Under the pieces are notes generated by a model. The model had not been told where the DNA came from. It worked only from the letters and a program-made list of their open reading frames with translations, and searched no databases. A stretch of 64,000 nucleotides of DNA from Streptomyces sp. NBC_00691 (GTDB taxonomy: Bacteria; Actinomycetota; Actinomycetes; Streptomycetales; Streptomycetaceae), in contig NZ_CP109007.1 of assembly GCF_036226665.1 (NCBI RefSeq), forward strand, positions 5,558,501-5,622,500. Reading direction: 5' to 3'. Of the stretch, positions 10,499 to 19,212 are shown piece by piece. A program made the position numbers and the translations under genes. The first letter of the stretch is position 1. The number at the start of each line of letters is the position of its first letter.

Positions 10499-11878
10499 AT
10501 GTCCCCCCACACCCCCTCCGCGTTCCTCCCGGTCCGCCGCCGCCGTCCGGCGCCGGACTACGGGCAGAGCCCGCACGTCGTGATCGCCGGCGGCGGCATC
10601 GCCGGCCTCACCACCGCCCTCTCCCTGCACGCCGCCGGCTTCGAGCGGGTGACGGTCGTCGAGACGGCGCCCGCGATCCGCCCGGTCGGCGCCGGGCTCA
10701 ACCTGATGCCGAACGCCGTCCGCGAACTGGACGCCCTCGGCCTGCTCGACGCCCTGGAGCCGGGCGCCCTGCGCACCCGCGAACTGCGCTACTACCACCG
10801 CTCCGGCGGGCTGATATCCCGGGAGCCGCGCGGCCTCGGCGCGGGCTACCTCTGGCCGCAGCTGTCGGTCCACCGGGGGCACCTCCAGCAGGTACTCGCC
10901 GGCGCGGTACGGGCGAGGCTCGGTCCCGCCGCCCTGGTCACCGGAGTCCGGGTGAGCGGCGTGGAGCCGACACCGGACGGGCGGCCCCGGCTGAGGCTCG
11001 AACACCGGGAAGGCGCCGTGCACGGCCGCGCCTCCCTCGAACCGGACGTGCTCGTCGGCGCGGACGGCATCCGCTCGACCGTACGAGCCGCCCTGCACCC
11101 AGGGGAGGGCGGGCCGCCGTGGAACGGGATGCTGGTGTGGCGAGGAGTGTCCCGGATGCCGGCCAAGGCGGTCGGCTCGTTCATGCTCATCGCCGGCGAC
11201 GACCGGCAGAAGGCCGTCGTCTACCCGATGGGCCGGCCGACCGGGCCCGACCGGGAGGTCCTGGTGAACTGGGCGCTCGCCCGCCCCGCCGAGCGCACCT
11301 GCGCGTCCGGCACGGTGGCGGAGGAGGAACGGTTCCTCGGCGACTGGAACCGGTCCGTCCCCGTCGAGACCTTCCTCCCGTTCTACGAGGGCTGGGAGTT
11401 CGACGGCGTCAGCGTCCCCGACATCCTGCGCGCCGCCGACTCCGCGTACGAGTACCCGATGGTCGACCGCGAGCCGCTCGACCGGTGGACCCACGGCCGC
11501 ACCACCCTCATCGGCGACGCCGCCCACGCCATGTACCCGATCGGCTCCAACGGGGCGACCCAGTCGATCGTCGACGCGCGCGCCCTCGCCCACGCCCTCG
11601 CCCGGCACGCCGACCCCGAGGACGGCCTCGCCGCCTACGAACGGGACCGCCGCCCCGTCACCACCGCGCTCCAGCGGGCCAACCGCGAACTCGGCCCCGA
11701 GGTCGTCATCGACCTCGCGCACGCGCGCGCCCCGCACGGCTTCACCGACATCCACGAGGTCATCCCCGCCGAGGAACTCGCCGCCATCGCCTGCCGGTAC
11801 GCCGCCACCGGAGCCTTCGACCCGGCGACCGTCAACCAGGGCTCCCCGTACGAGGTCCCCCTCCCGGCCATCGGCTGA
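10499..11878 (+). CDS. FAD-dependent monooxygenase, PhzS-like
   Basis: A 459-aa class A flavoprotein monooxygenase. It has a GGGIAG dinucleotide motif (31-36) after a short N-terminal extension, the DG motif in VLVGADGIRSTVR, and the FAD-ribityl motif in LIGDAAHAMYPIGSNGA. It is closest in pattern to PhzS (5-methylphenazine-1-carboxylate 1-monooxygenase): shared blocks include the ETAPAIRPVGAGLNLMPNA region, WPQLSVHRGHLQ and YPMVDREPLDRW. These enzymes hydroxylate, often with decarboxylation, an electron-rich aromatic acid using NAD(P)H and O2. It lies 22 bases after the PrnB-like gene with GAAGGAG before the ATG, clearly the same operon. The substrate is unknown. Confidence 0.9.
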   Translation: MSPHTPSAFLPVRRRRPAPDYGQSPHVVIAGGGIAGLTTALSLHAAGFERVTVVETAPAIRPVGAGLNLMPNAVRELDALGLLDALEPGALRTRELRYYHRSGGLISREPRGLGAGYLWPQLSVHRGHLQQVLAGAVRARLGPAALVTGVRVSGVEPTPDGRPRLRLEHREGAVHGRASLEPDVLVGADGIRSTVRAALHPGEGGPPWNGMLVWRGVSRMPAKAVGSFMLIAGDDRQKAVVYPMGRPTGPDREVLVNWALARPAERTCASGTVAEEERFLGDWNRSVPVETFLPFYEGWEFDGVSVPDILRAADSAYEYPMVDREPLDRWTHGRTTLIGDAAHAMYPIGSNGATQSIVDARALAHALARHADPEDGLAAYERDRRPVTTALQRANRELGPEVVIDLAHARAPHGFTDIHEVIPAEELAAIACRYAATGAFDPATVNQGSPYEVPLPAIG

Positions 11879-11887
11879 CACGCGCCC

Positions 11888-11925
11888 CACCGCTCCCCGT
11901 GCGCCGTCGCACGGGGGGAGCGGTG
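11888..11925 (+). terminator. terminator after the PhzS-like gene
   Basis: A long GC hairpin (left arm from 11888, right arm to 11925) has a 4-5 base loop and one bulge. It starts 10 bases past the monooxygenase stop and separates the PrnB-type operon from glgP. Confidence 0.7.
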
Positions 11926-12007
11926 TGCCCTAACGTCTGAGCGGAACGACGGACGCACAGCGTGGTGCGTCCACTCCGCTCCGTACTCGCCTGCGAAGGT
12001 GGAACGC

Positions 12008-14584
12008 GTGAAGGCAATCCGTCGATTCACCGTGCGTCCCGTCCTCCCCGACACCCTTCGACCCCTCGCCGACCTCGCGCACAACCTGCGCTGGTCCTGG
12101 CACGAACCCACCCGCGCCCTCTTCGAGTCCCTCGAACCCCCCGGCACGTCGACCCCGTCCGGCGGCACCGACCCCGTCCGGATCCTCGGCGCCCTCGAAG
12201 CCCCGCGGCTCGCCGCGCTCGCCGCCGACCAGGACTTCCTGACCCGGCTCCGGACCGCCGCCGAGGACCTCGACACCTATCTCCACGCCCCCCGCTGGTA
12301 CCAGCGGGCCGCCGGGCGAACAGGCGACGCGCCCGCCGCCCTCGCCTACTTCTCGCCCGAGTTCGGCGTCACCGCCGCCCTGCCCCAGTACTCCGGCGGC
12401 CTCGGCATCCTCGCCGGCGACCACCTCAAGTCCGCCAGCGACCTGGGCGTCCCGCTCATCGGCGTCGGCCTGCTCTACCGGCACGGCTACTTCCGCCAGT
12501 CCCTCGGCCGGGACGGCTGGCAGCAGGAGCAGTACCCCGTCCTCGACCCCGGCGAACTGCCCGTCACCCTGCTCCGCGAGGCCGACGGCGCCCCCGCCCT
12601 GATCACCCTCGCCCTCCCCGGCGGGCGCAGTCTCCACGCCCACCTCTGGATCGCGCGGGTCGGCCGCGTCCCGCTCCTCATGCTCGACTCCGACGTCGAG
12701 GAGAACGCCCCCGGCGAACGGAGCGTCACCGACCGGCTGTACGGCGGCGGCAGCGAGCACCGGCTCCTCCAGGAGATGCTGCTCGGCATCGGCGGCGTCC
12801 GGGCCGTCCGTACGTACACGCGGCTCACCGGCACCCCCGCGCCCGAGGTCTTCCACACCAACGAGGGCCACGCAGGCTTCCTCGGCCTCGAACGCATCCG
12901 CGAACTCCAGGGCGAGGGACTCGACTTCGACAGCGCCCTGGAGACCGTGCGCGCCGGGACCGTGTTCACCACCCACACCCCCGTCCCGGCCGGCATCGAC
13001 CGCTTCGACCGCACCCTGGTCGCCCGCCACCTCGGCGGGGACGGCGCGCTCCCCGGCGTCGACACCGGCAAGGTCCTCGCCCTCGGCGACGAGACCCCGC
13101 TGGGCGGCGAGCCCGGCGTCTTCAACATGGCGGCCATGGGGCTGCGCCTCGCCCAGCGCGCCAACGGCGTCTCCACCCTCCACGGGGCCGTCAGCCGGGC
13201 CATGTTCGCCGGGCTCTGGCCGGGCTTCGACGCCGACGATGTGCCGATCACCTCCATCACCAACGGCGTCCACGCCCCCACCTGGGTCGCCCCCGAGGTC
13301 GGCCGGCTCGGTCCCGACCCCGCCGACCGCGAACTGTGGGAACTCCGCCGCACCCTGCGCGAACGTCTCGTGGCCGACGTACGGGAGAGGCTGCGGGCGT
13401 CATGGCGGCAGCGCGGAGCGGCGGCCGCCGAACTCGGCTGGACCGACTCCGTCCTCGACCCCGACGTCCTCACCATCGGCTTCGCCCGCCGGGTCCCCTC
13501 GTACAAGCGGCTGACCCTCATGCTGCGGGACAAGGACCGGCTGCGGGCCCTGCTGCTGCACCCCGAGCGGCCGGTGCAGCTGGTCGTCGCGGGCAAGGCC
13601 CACCCCGCCGACGACGGCGGGAAGCGGCTCGTGCAGGAACTCGTCCGGTTCGCCGACGACCCCCGGGTCCGGCACCGGATCGTCTTCCTGCCCGACTACG
13701 GCATGGCGATGGCCCGCGGCCTCTACCCGGGCTGCGACGTCTGGCTCAACAACCCCCTCCGCCCCCTGGAGGCCTGCGGCACCAGCGGCATGAAGGCCGC
13801 GCTCAACGGCTGCCTCAACCTCTCCGTCCTCGACGGCTGGTGGGACGAGTGGTTCGAGCCGGACTTCGGCTGGTCCATCCCCACCGCCGACGGAGCCGCC
13901 GCCGCGGACGAGGACCGCCGCGACGACCTGGAGGCCGCCGCCCTCTACGAGCTGATCGAACGCCGGGTCGCCCCCCGCTTCTACGACCGGGGCCCCGACG
14001 GCGTCCCGGCCGGCTGGACGGCGATGGTCCGCCGCACCCTCACCGACCTCGGCCCGAAGGTGCTCGCCGACCGCATGGTCCGCGAGTACGTCGAGCGGCT
14101 GTACGTCCCCGCCGCCGCCGCCCGCCGGGCGCTCACCCCGGACCGGGCGCGGGAGCTCGCGGCCTGGAAGGCGCGGGTCCGGGAGGCCTGGCCCAAGGTG
14201 ACCGTCGACCACGTCGAGGTCGGCGACGACCTCGCGGACGACCTCGCCGACGCGGAGCTCGGCGCGACCCCGGTCGTCCGGGTCCGGGTCGCCCTCGGCG
14301 CCCTCGCCCCCGACGACGTCGAGGTGCAGGCCGTCACCGGCCGGGTCGACGCCGACGACACCCTCACCGACACCCGTACCGTCCCGCTGAAGCCGGCCGG
14401 AGGCCCGGACCTGGAGGGCCGGCAGCCGTACGCGGGCACCCTGGCCCTCGACCGCACCGGCTCCTTCGGCTGCACGGTACGGGTGCGCCCCTCCCACCCG
14501 CTCCTCGCCCACCCGGCGGAACTGGGCCTGGTGGCCGTGCCGGAGGAGACGACGGGGGAGGGGGCGGGGGTCCTGCTCCGGTAG
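12008..14584 (+). CDS. glgP: Alpha-glucan (maltodextrin/glycogen) phosphorylase
   Basis: A cytoplasmic GT35 enzyme that degrades alpha-glucan to glucose-1-phosphate. The 858-aa protein begins MKAIRRFTVRPVLP from the GTG at 12008, preceded by GAAGGTGG; a GTG three codons earlier is less well spaced. The N-terminal DUF3417 domain (about 1-115) marks the actinobacterial AlgP/GlgP-like class. The PLP lysine lies in GTSGMKAALNG, and the GLG/NEGHA motifs are present (YFSPEFG, EVFHTNEGHAGF). It completes the GlgE-TreS-GlgP-GlgX glucan set in this window, but is separated from glgE by the 8-kb accessory block. Confidence 0.95.
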   Translation: MKAIRRFTVRPVLPDTLRPLADLAHNLRWSWHEPTRALFESLEPPGTSTPSGGTDPVRILGALEAPRLAALAADQDFLTRLRTAAEDLDTYLHAPRWYQRAAGRTGDAPAALAYFSPEFGVTAALPQYSGGLGILAGDHLKSASDLGVPLIGVGLLYRHGYFRQSLGRDGWQQEQYPVLDPGELPVTLLREADGAPALITLALPGGRSLHAHLWIARVGRVPLLMLDSDVEENAPGERSVTDRLYGGGSEHRLLQEMLLGIGGVRAVRTYTRLTGTPAPEVFHTNEGHAGFLGLERIRELQGEGLDFDSALETVRAGTVFTTHTPVPAGIDRFDRTLVARHLGGDGALPGVDTGKVLALGDETPLGGEPGVFNMAAMGLRLAQRANGVSTLHGAVSRAMFAGLWPGFDADDVPITSITNGVHAPTWVAPEVGRLGPDPADRELWELRRTLRERLVADVRERLRASWRQRGAAAAELGWTDSVLDPDVLTIGFARRVPSYKRLTLMLRDKDRLRALLLHPERPVQLVVAGKAHPADDGGKRLVQELVRFADDPRVRHRIVFLPDYGMAMARGLYPGCDVWLNNPLRPLEACGTSGMKAALNGCLNLSVLDGWWDEWFEPDFGWSIPTADGAAAADEDRRDDLEAAALYELIERRVAPRFYDRGPDGVPAGWTAMVRRTLTDLGPKVLADRMVREYVERLYVPAAAARRALTPDRARELAAWKARVREAWPKVTVDHVEVGDDLADDLADAELGATPVVRVRVALGALAPDDVEVQAVTGRVDADDTLTDTRTVPLKPAGGPDLEGRQPYAGTLALDRTGSFGCTVRVRPSHPLLAHPAELGLVAVPEETTGEGAGVLLR

Positions 14585-14590
14585 GCCCGA

Positions 14591-14631
14591 CCACCGGTGC
14601 CGGGCTCACCGGTGCCGTGCCCACCGGTGCC
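14591..14631. repeat. three short direct repeats between glgP and the kinase gene
   Basis: CACCGGTGCC occurs three times at about 15-base spacing between two convergent genes. Each copy contains the palindrome CACCGGTG, so it can fold. It may act in termination. Confidence 0.35.
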
Positions 14632-14648
14632 CTGACCGCGTCCCGGCC

Positions 14649-16193
14649 CTAGGGCACCTCGGCCTTGTCGGCGAGGTGCCCGGCGACGAAGCACAGCCGG
14701 TACACCGGCACGGCGGCCAGCATCGTCGAGCGGTAGTACCGGCACTCGTCCATCCCGCGCGGCTCCGGCGGAGCCACCTGCGGTGCGCTGTCCAGCGGGT
14801 GCTCGGGCCAGTCGTCGATGCTCTCGTCGAGCTGCGCGGGCGTCTGGCCGATCCGGATCCGCGCGTAGTCGTCCGGCTCCAGGTACGACTGGGCCTGCGT
14901 CCAGGCGGCGACCCCCAGCATCAGCGCGCCGAGCGCGGCGAGGAGCGCGAGCGGGATCCAGATCGCCCGTGCCAGGCCCTTGCGGACCTCGCGGCGCGCC
15001 AGGTCCAGCTCCCGGGCCGAGGTGGGAGCGGCGGGCAGCGGCGCGGGGGCCCTGCGGGGCAGCACGGCGGTCAGGGCGAAGCCGCCGTCCTCGGTGGCAC
15101 GGTGGCCGAGGGTGCCGCCGGCCAGGCGGACGCGCTCGCCGAGGCCGACGAGGCCGGTGCCGCCGGAGCCGGAGCCGAGGGAGGGCCCGCCCGTGCCGGG
15201 GCCGCTGACCACCTCGACCCGCACCGTGGCCGCCTCGTCGTCCTCCGGGGCGACGGCGATCGAGACCGCCGCGCCGGGCGCGTGCTTGGCCGCGTTGGTG
15301 AGGCCTTCCTGCACGATCCGGTGCAGGGCGAGCCCCGACATCCCCGGCAGCGTCGGCACGGGTGTCGTGGTGAGGGTGACCGTGAGCCCCGACGCGCGGG
15401 CGCGGGCCGCCAGTTCCTCGACCGTCTCGCCGGCCGGGCTCGTCGGCGCCGCCTCGTCCTCCTCGCGCAGGACGCCGATGATGTCCCGCAGCCGGGCCGT
15501 CGCGTCCGCCGCTGCGCGGCGCAGCTCGCCCGCCGCCAGCTGCTGGTCCGGGCCCAGGTCCGGGGAGACCTCCAGGGCGCCCGCGCGGATCGCGATCAGG
15601 GCCAGGTCGTGGCCGAGCGAGTCGTGCATGTCACCCGCGATCCGGGACCGCTCCCGCAGCCGCTCCCGGTCGGCCACCGCCGCCTGCTCGCGCTCCATCC
15701 GGTCCGCCAGCTGCCAGCCGCTCCGCACGAGACGGTCGTACTGGCGCACGTACCGGCCGATCAGCCAGGGCGCGACGACGGCGAGGGCGAGCGCGAGCAG
15801 CAGCGTGAACCACTGGCCGAGCGAGGTTCGGGTGACCCAGGTGAGGACGAGCCCGGCGGCCGCGATCGCGCCGAACAGCCAGAGCGCCGCCCGGGTGTGC
15901 TCCTGGCGCCGCCCCGCCAGGTACCCGAAGGCGACCAGCGCCAGGCTGTACGAGGGGGTGAACAGCTCCAGGGTGGCCGGCAGGCTCGCCGCGACCGCGG
16001 CCGCGAGCGACACCAGCGGCCACCTCCGGCTCACCGCGACGCAGCCCGCGAGGACCGTCACGCCCACCGCGACCCGGGTCCAGCTGCCGCCGTCGTTCGG
16101 GTCCGACTTCAGCAGCACGGGCACGCAGAGCAGCAGCCACAGGATGAGGTCGAAGAGACGCTCGCGGAACGGCTCGCGCGGCGCCTCACGCAT
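14649..16193 (-). CDS. NarL-type sensor histidine kinase with C-terminal membrane anchor
   Basis: A 514-aa membrane kinase. The N-terminal half has five or six hydrophobic segments (about 15-30, 40-54, 60-75, 80-95, 103-120, 128-148). The HisKA_3 box follows with His190 in GDMHDSLGHD, then the HATPase_c domain with Asn300 in EGLTNAAKHAPG. Unusually, the kinase core is followed by another transmembrane segment (about 410-431) and a roughly 80-residue tail (IGQTPAQLDESIDDWPEHPL, with Cys in DECRYY and RLCFVAG) that should lie outside the cell. The gene overlaps the response regulator by 8 bases, so the two form a cognate pair. The signal is unknown. Confidence 0.92.
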   Translation of the reverse strand: MREAPREPFRERLFDLILWLLLCVPVLLKSDPNDGGSWTRVAVGVTVLAGCVAVSRRWPLVSLAAAVAASLPATLELFTPSYSLALVAFGYLAGRRQEHTRAALWLFGAIAAAGLVLTWVTRTSLGQWFTLLLALALAVVAPWLIGRYVRQYDRLVRSGWQLADRMEREQAAVADRERLRERSRIAGDMHDSLGHDLALIAIRAGALEVSPDLGPDQQLAAGELRRAAADATARLRDIIGVLREEDEAAPTSPAGETVEELAARARASGLTVTLTTTPVPTLPGMSGLALHRIVQEGLTNAAKHAPGAAVSIAVAPEDDEAATVRVEVVSGPGTGGPSLGSGSGGTGLVGLGERVRLAGGTLGHRATEDGGFALTAVLPRRAPAPLPAAPTSARELDLARREVRKGLARAIWIPLALLAALGALMLGVAAWTQAQSYLEPDDYARIRIGQTPAQLDESIDDWPEHPLDSAPQVAPPEPRGMDECRYYRSTMLAAVPVYRLCFVAGHLADKAEVP

Positions 16194-16842
16194 CGGTCAC
16201 CAGGCCGGCCTCGTACGCCAGGATCGCGAGCTGGACCCGGTTGCGCAGCCCCAGCCTGCCGAGGACGGCGCTCACATGGGCCTTGACGGTGCCCTCGACG
16301 ACGTACATGCGGTCCGCGATCTCCTGGTTGGAGAGTCCGGCGCCGAGCAGGCCGACGACCTCCCGCTCCCGGCCGGTGAGCCGGTCGAGGCGGGCGCGCG
16401 CCGAGGCCGCGCGGGTGAGGCGCTCGCCGCCGAGGGTGTCGATGACCCGGCGGGCGACGGTGGGGGAGAGAGCGGCACCGCCGCCGGCCACGGCCCTGAC
16501 CCCGGCGATCAGTTCGCGCGGGTCCCCGGACTTGAGCAGGAAGCCGCTGACGCCGCTGCCGAGGGCGCGCGCGATGTACGCGTCCTCGGAGAAGGTGGTG
16601 AGCATGACGACGGCCGCGCCCGGGACGGCCCGGCGCAGCTCCTCGGCCGCGCCGAGTCCGTCGAGCCGGGGCATCCGGATGTCCAGGAGGACGACGTCGG
16701 GGCGGTGCTCGCGGGCGAGTTCGACGGCCTCGTGACCGTCGCCCGCCTCGGCGACCACCTCGATCCCGGGGTCGGTGGCGAGGATGGCCCGCACTCCGGC
16801 CCTGATCATCGTCTCGTCGTCGGCCAGCAGCACCTTGATCAT
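16186..16842 (-). CDS. NarL/LuxR-family response regulator
   Basis: A 218-aa cytoplasmic response regulator. The receiver domain has the acidic pair in LADDE (residues 8-10), the phospho-acceptor Asp54 in VVLLDIRMP and the conserved Lys in FLLKSGDP. The LuxR helix-turn-helix covers about 150-215 (LTGREREVVGLLGAGLSNQE, then VEGTVKAHVSAVL). All phosphorylation residues are present. It is transcribed first, with the kinase overlapping its end. The target genes are not evident. Confidence 0.95.
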   Translation of the reverse strand: MIKVLLADDETMIRAGVRAILATDPGIEVVAEAGDGHEAVELAREHRPDVVLLDIRMPRLDGLGAAEELRRAVPGAAVVMLTTFSEDAYIARALGSGVSGFLLKSGDPRELIAGVRAVAGGGAALSPTVARRVIDTLGGERLTRAASARARLDRLTGREREVVGLLGAGLSNQEIADRMYVVEGTVKAHVSAVLGRLGLRNRVQLAILAYEAGLVTDA

Positions 16843-16885
16843 GCGTCCCAGGGTACGGAGGGCCGGTGCGGGTCCGGGGAACGCA

Positions 16886-16921
16886 CGGACGCCCGGAGGG
16901 AAGGATCCCTCCGGGCGTCCG
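16886..16921 (-). terminator. strong terminator hairpin of the M4 protease gene
   Basis: A perfect 16-bp stem (16886-16901 with 16906-16921) with a 4-base loop sits between the M4 protease stop and the response regulator start. It insulates the two same-strand transcripts. Confidence 0.8.
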
Positions 16922-16977
16922 GCACTTGTGACTCGGGGTTACTCACTCACCGGCTTGCCGATGGCCCGCTCGCGGGC

Positions 16978-19008
16978 TTACGGGAAGGTGAGCTTGAAGC
17001 TGTTGATGTAGCCGGTGTCGACCGCGGCCTTGTCCTGGACACGGAGCTTCCAGGCACCGTTGGCGACCTCGGAGGAGGCGTTCACGGTGAAGGTCTGGAC
17101 GATGTTGTCGGCGCTGCCGCCCGACCGGTTGGACAGGCTGTAGACCGAGCCGTCCGGGGCGACGAGGTCGACGATCAGGTCACCGCGGTAGGTGTGGACG
17201 ATGTTCACGTCCACCTTGAGGGTGGAGGGCGCGTTGCCCGTGACACCCGTGACGTTGACCGTCGAGGTCACCGCGGCGCCGTTGTCCGGGATGGACACGT
17301 CGGCGGTGTTCTCGAAGACCTTGCCCGGCTGCGGCTCGCCGCCGCCCGGGCGGGAACCGACGGCGATGGCGGCCCAGGCGTTCTCGACCGCGAGCACCTC
17401 GGGGCTGCCGGCGCCGTACAGCTCGGTGGCCACCGCGACGGTGCCCGTGCGGGCCCCGGCGTAGTTGGTGTTCGAGCTGAACTTGGTGGTGAGCGCCTTG
17501 AACCAGATCAGCGAGGCCTTGTCCCGGCCGATGCCGGTGACGGGCAGGCCGTCGGAGGTAGGCGAGTCGTAGTTCACGCCGTTGACCGTCTTGGCACCGC
17601 TGCCCTCGGAGAGCAGGTAGTACCAGTGGTTCGCCGGGCCCGAGGAGTAGTGGACGTCGATGCCGCCGAGGCCCGAGTACCACGCGTCCTTGGACGAGCC
17701 GTCCTTGCTCGGCTTGTCCATGTAGCGCAGCGGGGTGCCGTTGCCGCGGATGTCGATCTTCTCGCCGACGAGGTAGTCGCCCTTGTCCTGGGCGTTGTTG
17801 GCGTAGAACTCGACGGCCGCCGCGAAGATGTCCGAGGTGGCCTCGTTGAGGCCGCCGGACTCGCCGCTGTAGACCAGGCCCGCGGTGTTGGAGGTGACGC
17901 CGTGCGTCATCTCGTGCGCGGCCACGTCGATGGAGGTCAGCGGCTTGGTGTTGCCGGAGCCGTCACCGTAGGTCATGCAGAAGCAGGAGTCGGACCAGAA
18001 CGCGTTGACGTACGCGTTGCCGTAGTGGACGCGGGAGTACGCGCCGACGCCGTCACCGCGGATGCCGGTGCGGCCGTGCACGTTCTTGTAGTAGTCCCAG
18101 GTGAGCGCGGCACCGTAGTGCGCGTCGGCGCCGGCGGTCTCCTTGTTGGCGGGGAGACCGTTGCCCCAGGTGTCGGTGGTGTTGCTGAACAGCGTGCCGG
18201 TGCCGGACGTACCGCCGTTGAGGTTGTACGTCTTGTGGCCGCCGCGGCCCGTGTCCGTCAGGGTGTACGACGGGGCGGTGCCGAGGGTGACCTGGCCGCT
18301 GTACATCGTGTTGCCGACGCCGGTCTCGATGGCCTGCCACTCGAAGAGCTTCGCGCCGGTCTTCGCGTCCGTCACGACGTGCAGCTCGTTCGGGGTGCCG
18401 TCGTGCTGGAGGCCGCCGACGACGGTCTCGTACGCGAGGACGGGGGTGCCGTTGGCGGCCCAGACGACCTTGCGCGGGGCGCGGTCGGCCTTGGCCTTGG
18501 CCGAGCCGTCCGCCTGGGCGAGGCCGACGGCCTGCTTCTCGGCGGCGGCCGGGGCCACGGCGGCGGAGGTGGAGATGTTCTTGAGCTCCGCGCGGGTCGA
18601 CTTGGTGACACCGGTGGTCGCGCCGGCCTTGGTCTCGGCGACGATCAGGTCGCCGCCCAGGACGGGCAGTCCGGCGTAGGTGCGCTCGTAGCGCGTGTGG
18701 GTCGTGCCGTCGCGGTCCTGCACGACGTCACGGACGACCAGCTTCTCCTGGGCGCCGAGGCCGAGCTCCTTGGCCTTGGCGGCCTTGTCGGCGTCGGCCG
18801 CCTTGATGAGCGCGGTGCGCTCGGCGGGGGTGAGGTCGGCCGGGAGCTTGCCGGGGTTCGCCGAGGTGCCCTGCTGGGCCTTCGGGGCGATGCTCCAGGG
18901 GGCGTCCGCCGCGGTGGCGGCACCCGTCTGGACGCTCACGGCGAGCATGGCGGCGGCAGCGATCAGAGCGCCGGTCGCGGTGGCGCGACGGCTGGGCGTG
19001 GATCTCAC
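16978..19008 (-). CDS. Secreted M4-family metallopeptidase with C-terminal P domain
   Basis: A secreted neutral zinc protease of the thermolysin family, 676 aa from the GTG at 19008, which has AAGAAGGAG ideally spaced upstream; an ATG at 19086 lacks a site. An N-terminal signal peptide (about 1-34, ending TGAATAA) is followed by a propeptide with FTP/PepSY-type regions (about 45-220). The catalytic domain has HEMTH at 365-369 and the third zinc ligand Glu in GGLNEATSD. A proprotein-convertase P domain forms the last 110 or so residues (VFENTADVSIPDNGA to the end). The propeptide keeps the enzyme inactive until export. It is monocistronic. Confidence 0.94.
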   Translation of the reverse strand: MRSTPSRRATATGALIAAAAMLAVSVQTGAATAADAPWSIAPKAQQGTSANPGKLPADLTPAERTALIKAADADKAAKAKELGLGAQEKLVVRDVVQDRDGTTHTRYERTYAGLPVLGGDLIVAETKAGATTGVTKSTRAELKNISTSAAVAPAAAEKQAVGLAQADGSAKAKADRAPRKVVWAANGTPVLAYETVVGGLQHDGTPNELHVVTDAKTGAKLFEWQAIETGVGNTMYSGQVTLGTAPSYTLTDTGRGGHKTYNLNGGTSGTGTLFSNTTDTWGNGLPANKETAGADAHYGAALTWDYYKNVHGRTGIRGDGVGAYSRVHYGNAYVNAFWSDSCFCMTYGDGSGNTKPLTSIDVAAHEMTHGVTSNTAGLVYSGESGGLNEATSDIFAAAVEFYANNAQDKGDYLVGEKIDIRGNGTPLRYMDKPSKDGSSKDAWYSGLGGIDVHYSSGPANHWYYLLSEGSGAKTVNGVNYDSPTSDGLPVTGIGRDKASLIWFKALTTKFSSNTNYAGARTGTVAVATELYGAGSPEVLAVENAWAAIAVGSRPGGGEPQPGKVFENTADVSIPDNGAAVTSTVNVTGVTGNAPSTLKVDVNIVHTYRGDLIVDLVAPDGSVYSLSNRSGGSADNIVQTFTVNASSEVANGAWKLRVQDKAAVDTGYINSFKLTFP

Positions 19009-19212
19009 GCAGACTCCTTCTTGCGAGGGGGGTACCGGCGGACTGGGTCGGCCCATCCGGGCGGAGCAAGCAGAGCTGTGGAGCACGTTCGGGTGAAGCA
19101 GCGAACTCTGGTGCGAAGAGCCGGGGAGAGAGTGACAGGAATGACGGGGACCTGTCAGGAGTGCGTCGGCAAGTTGGCCGGAAATCGTTCGCTGCTCGTA
19201 AGGCCGTGTTCG

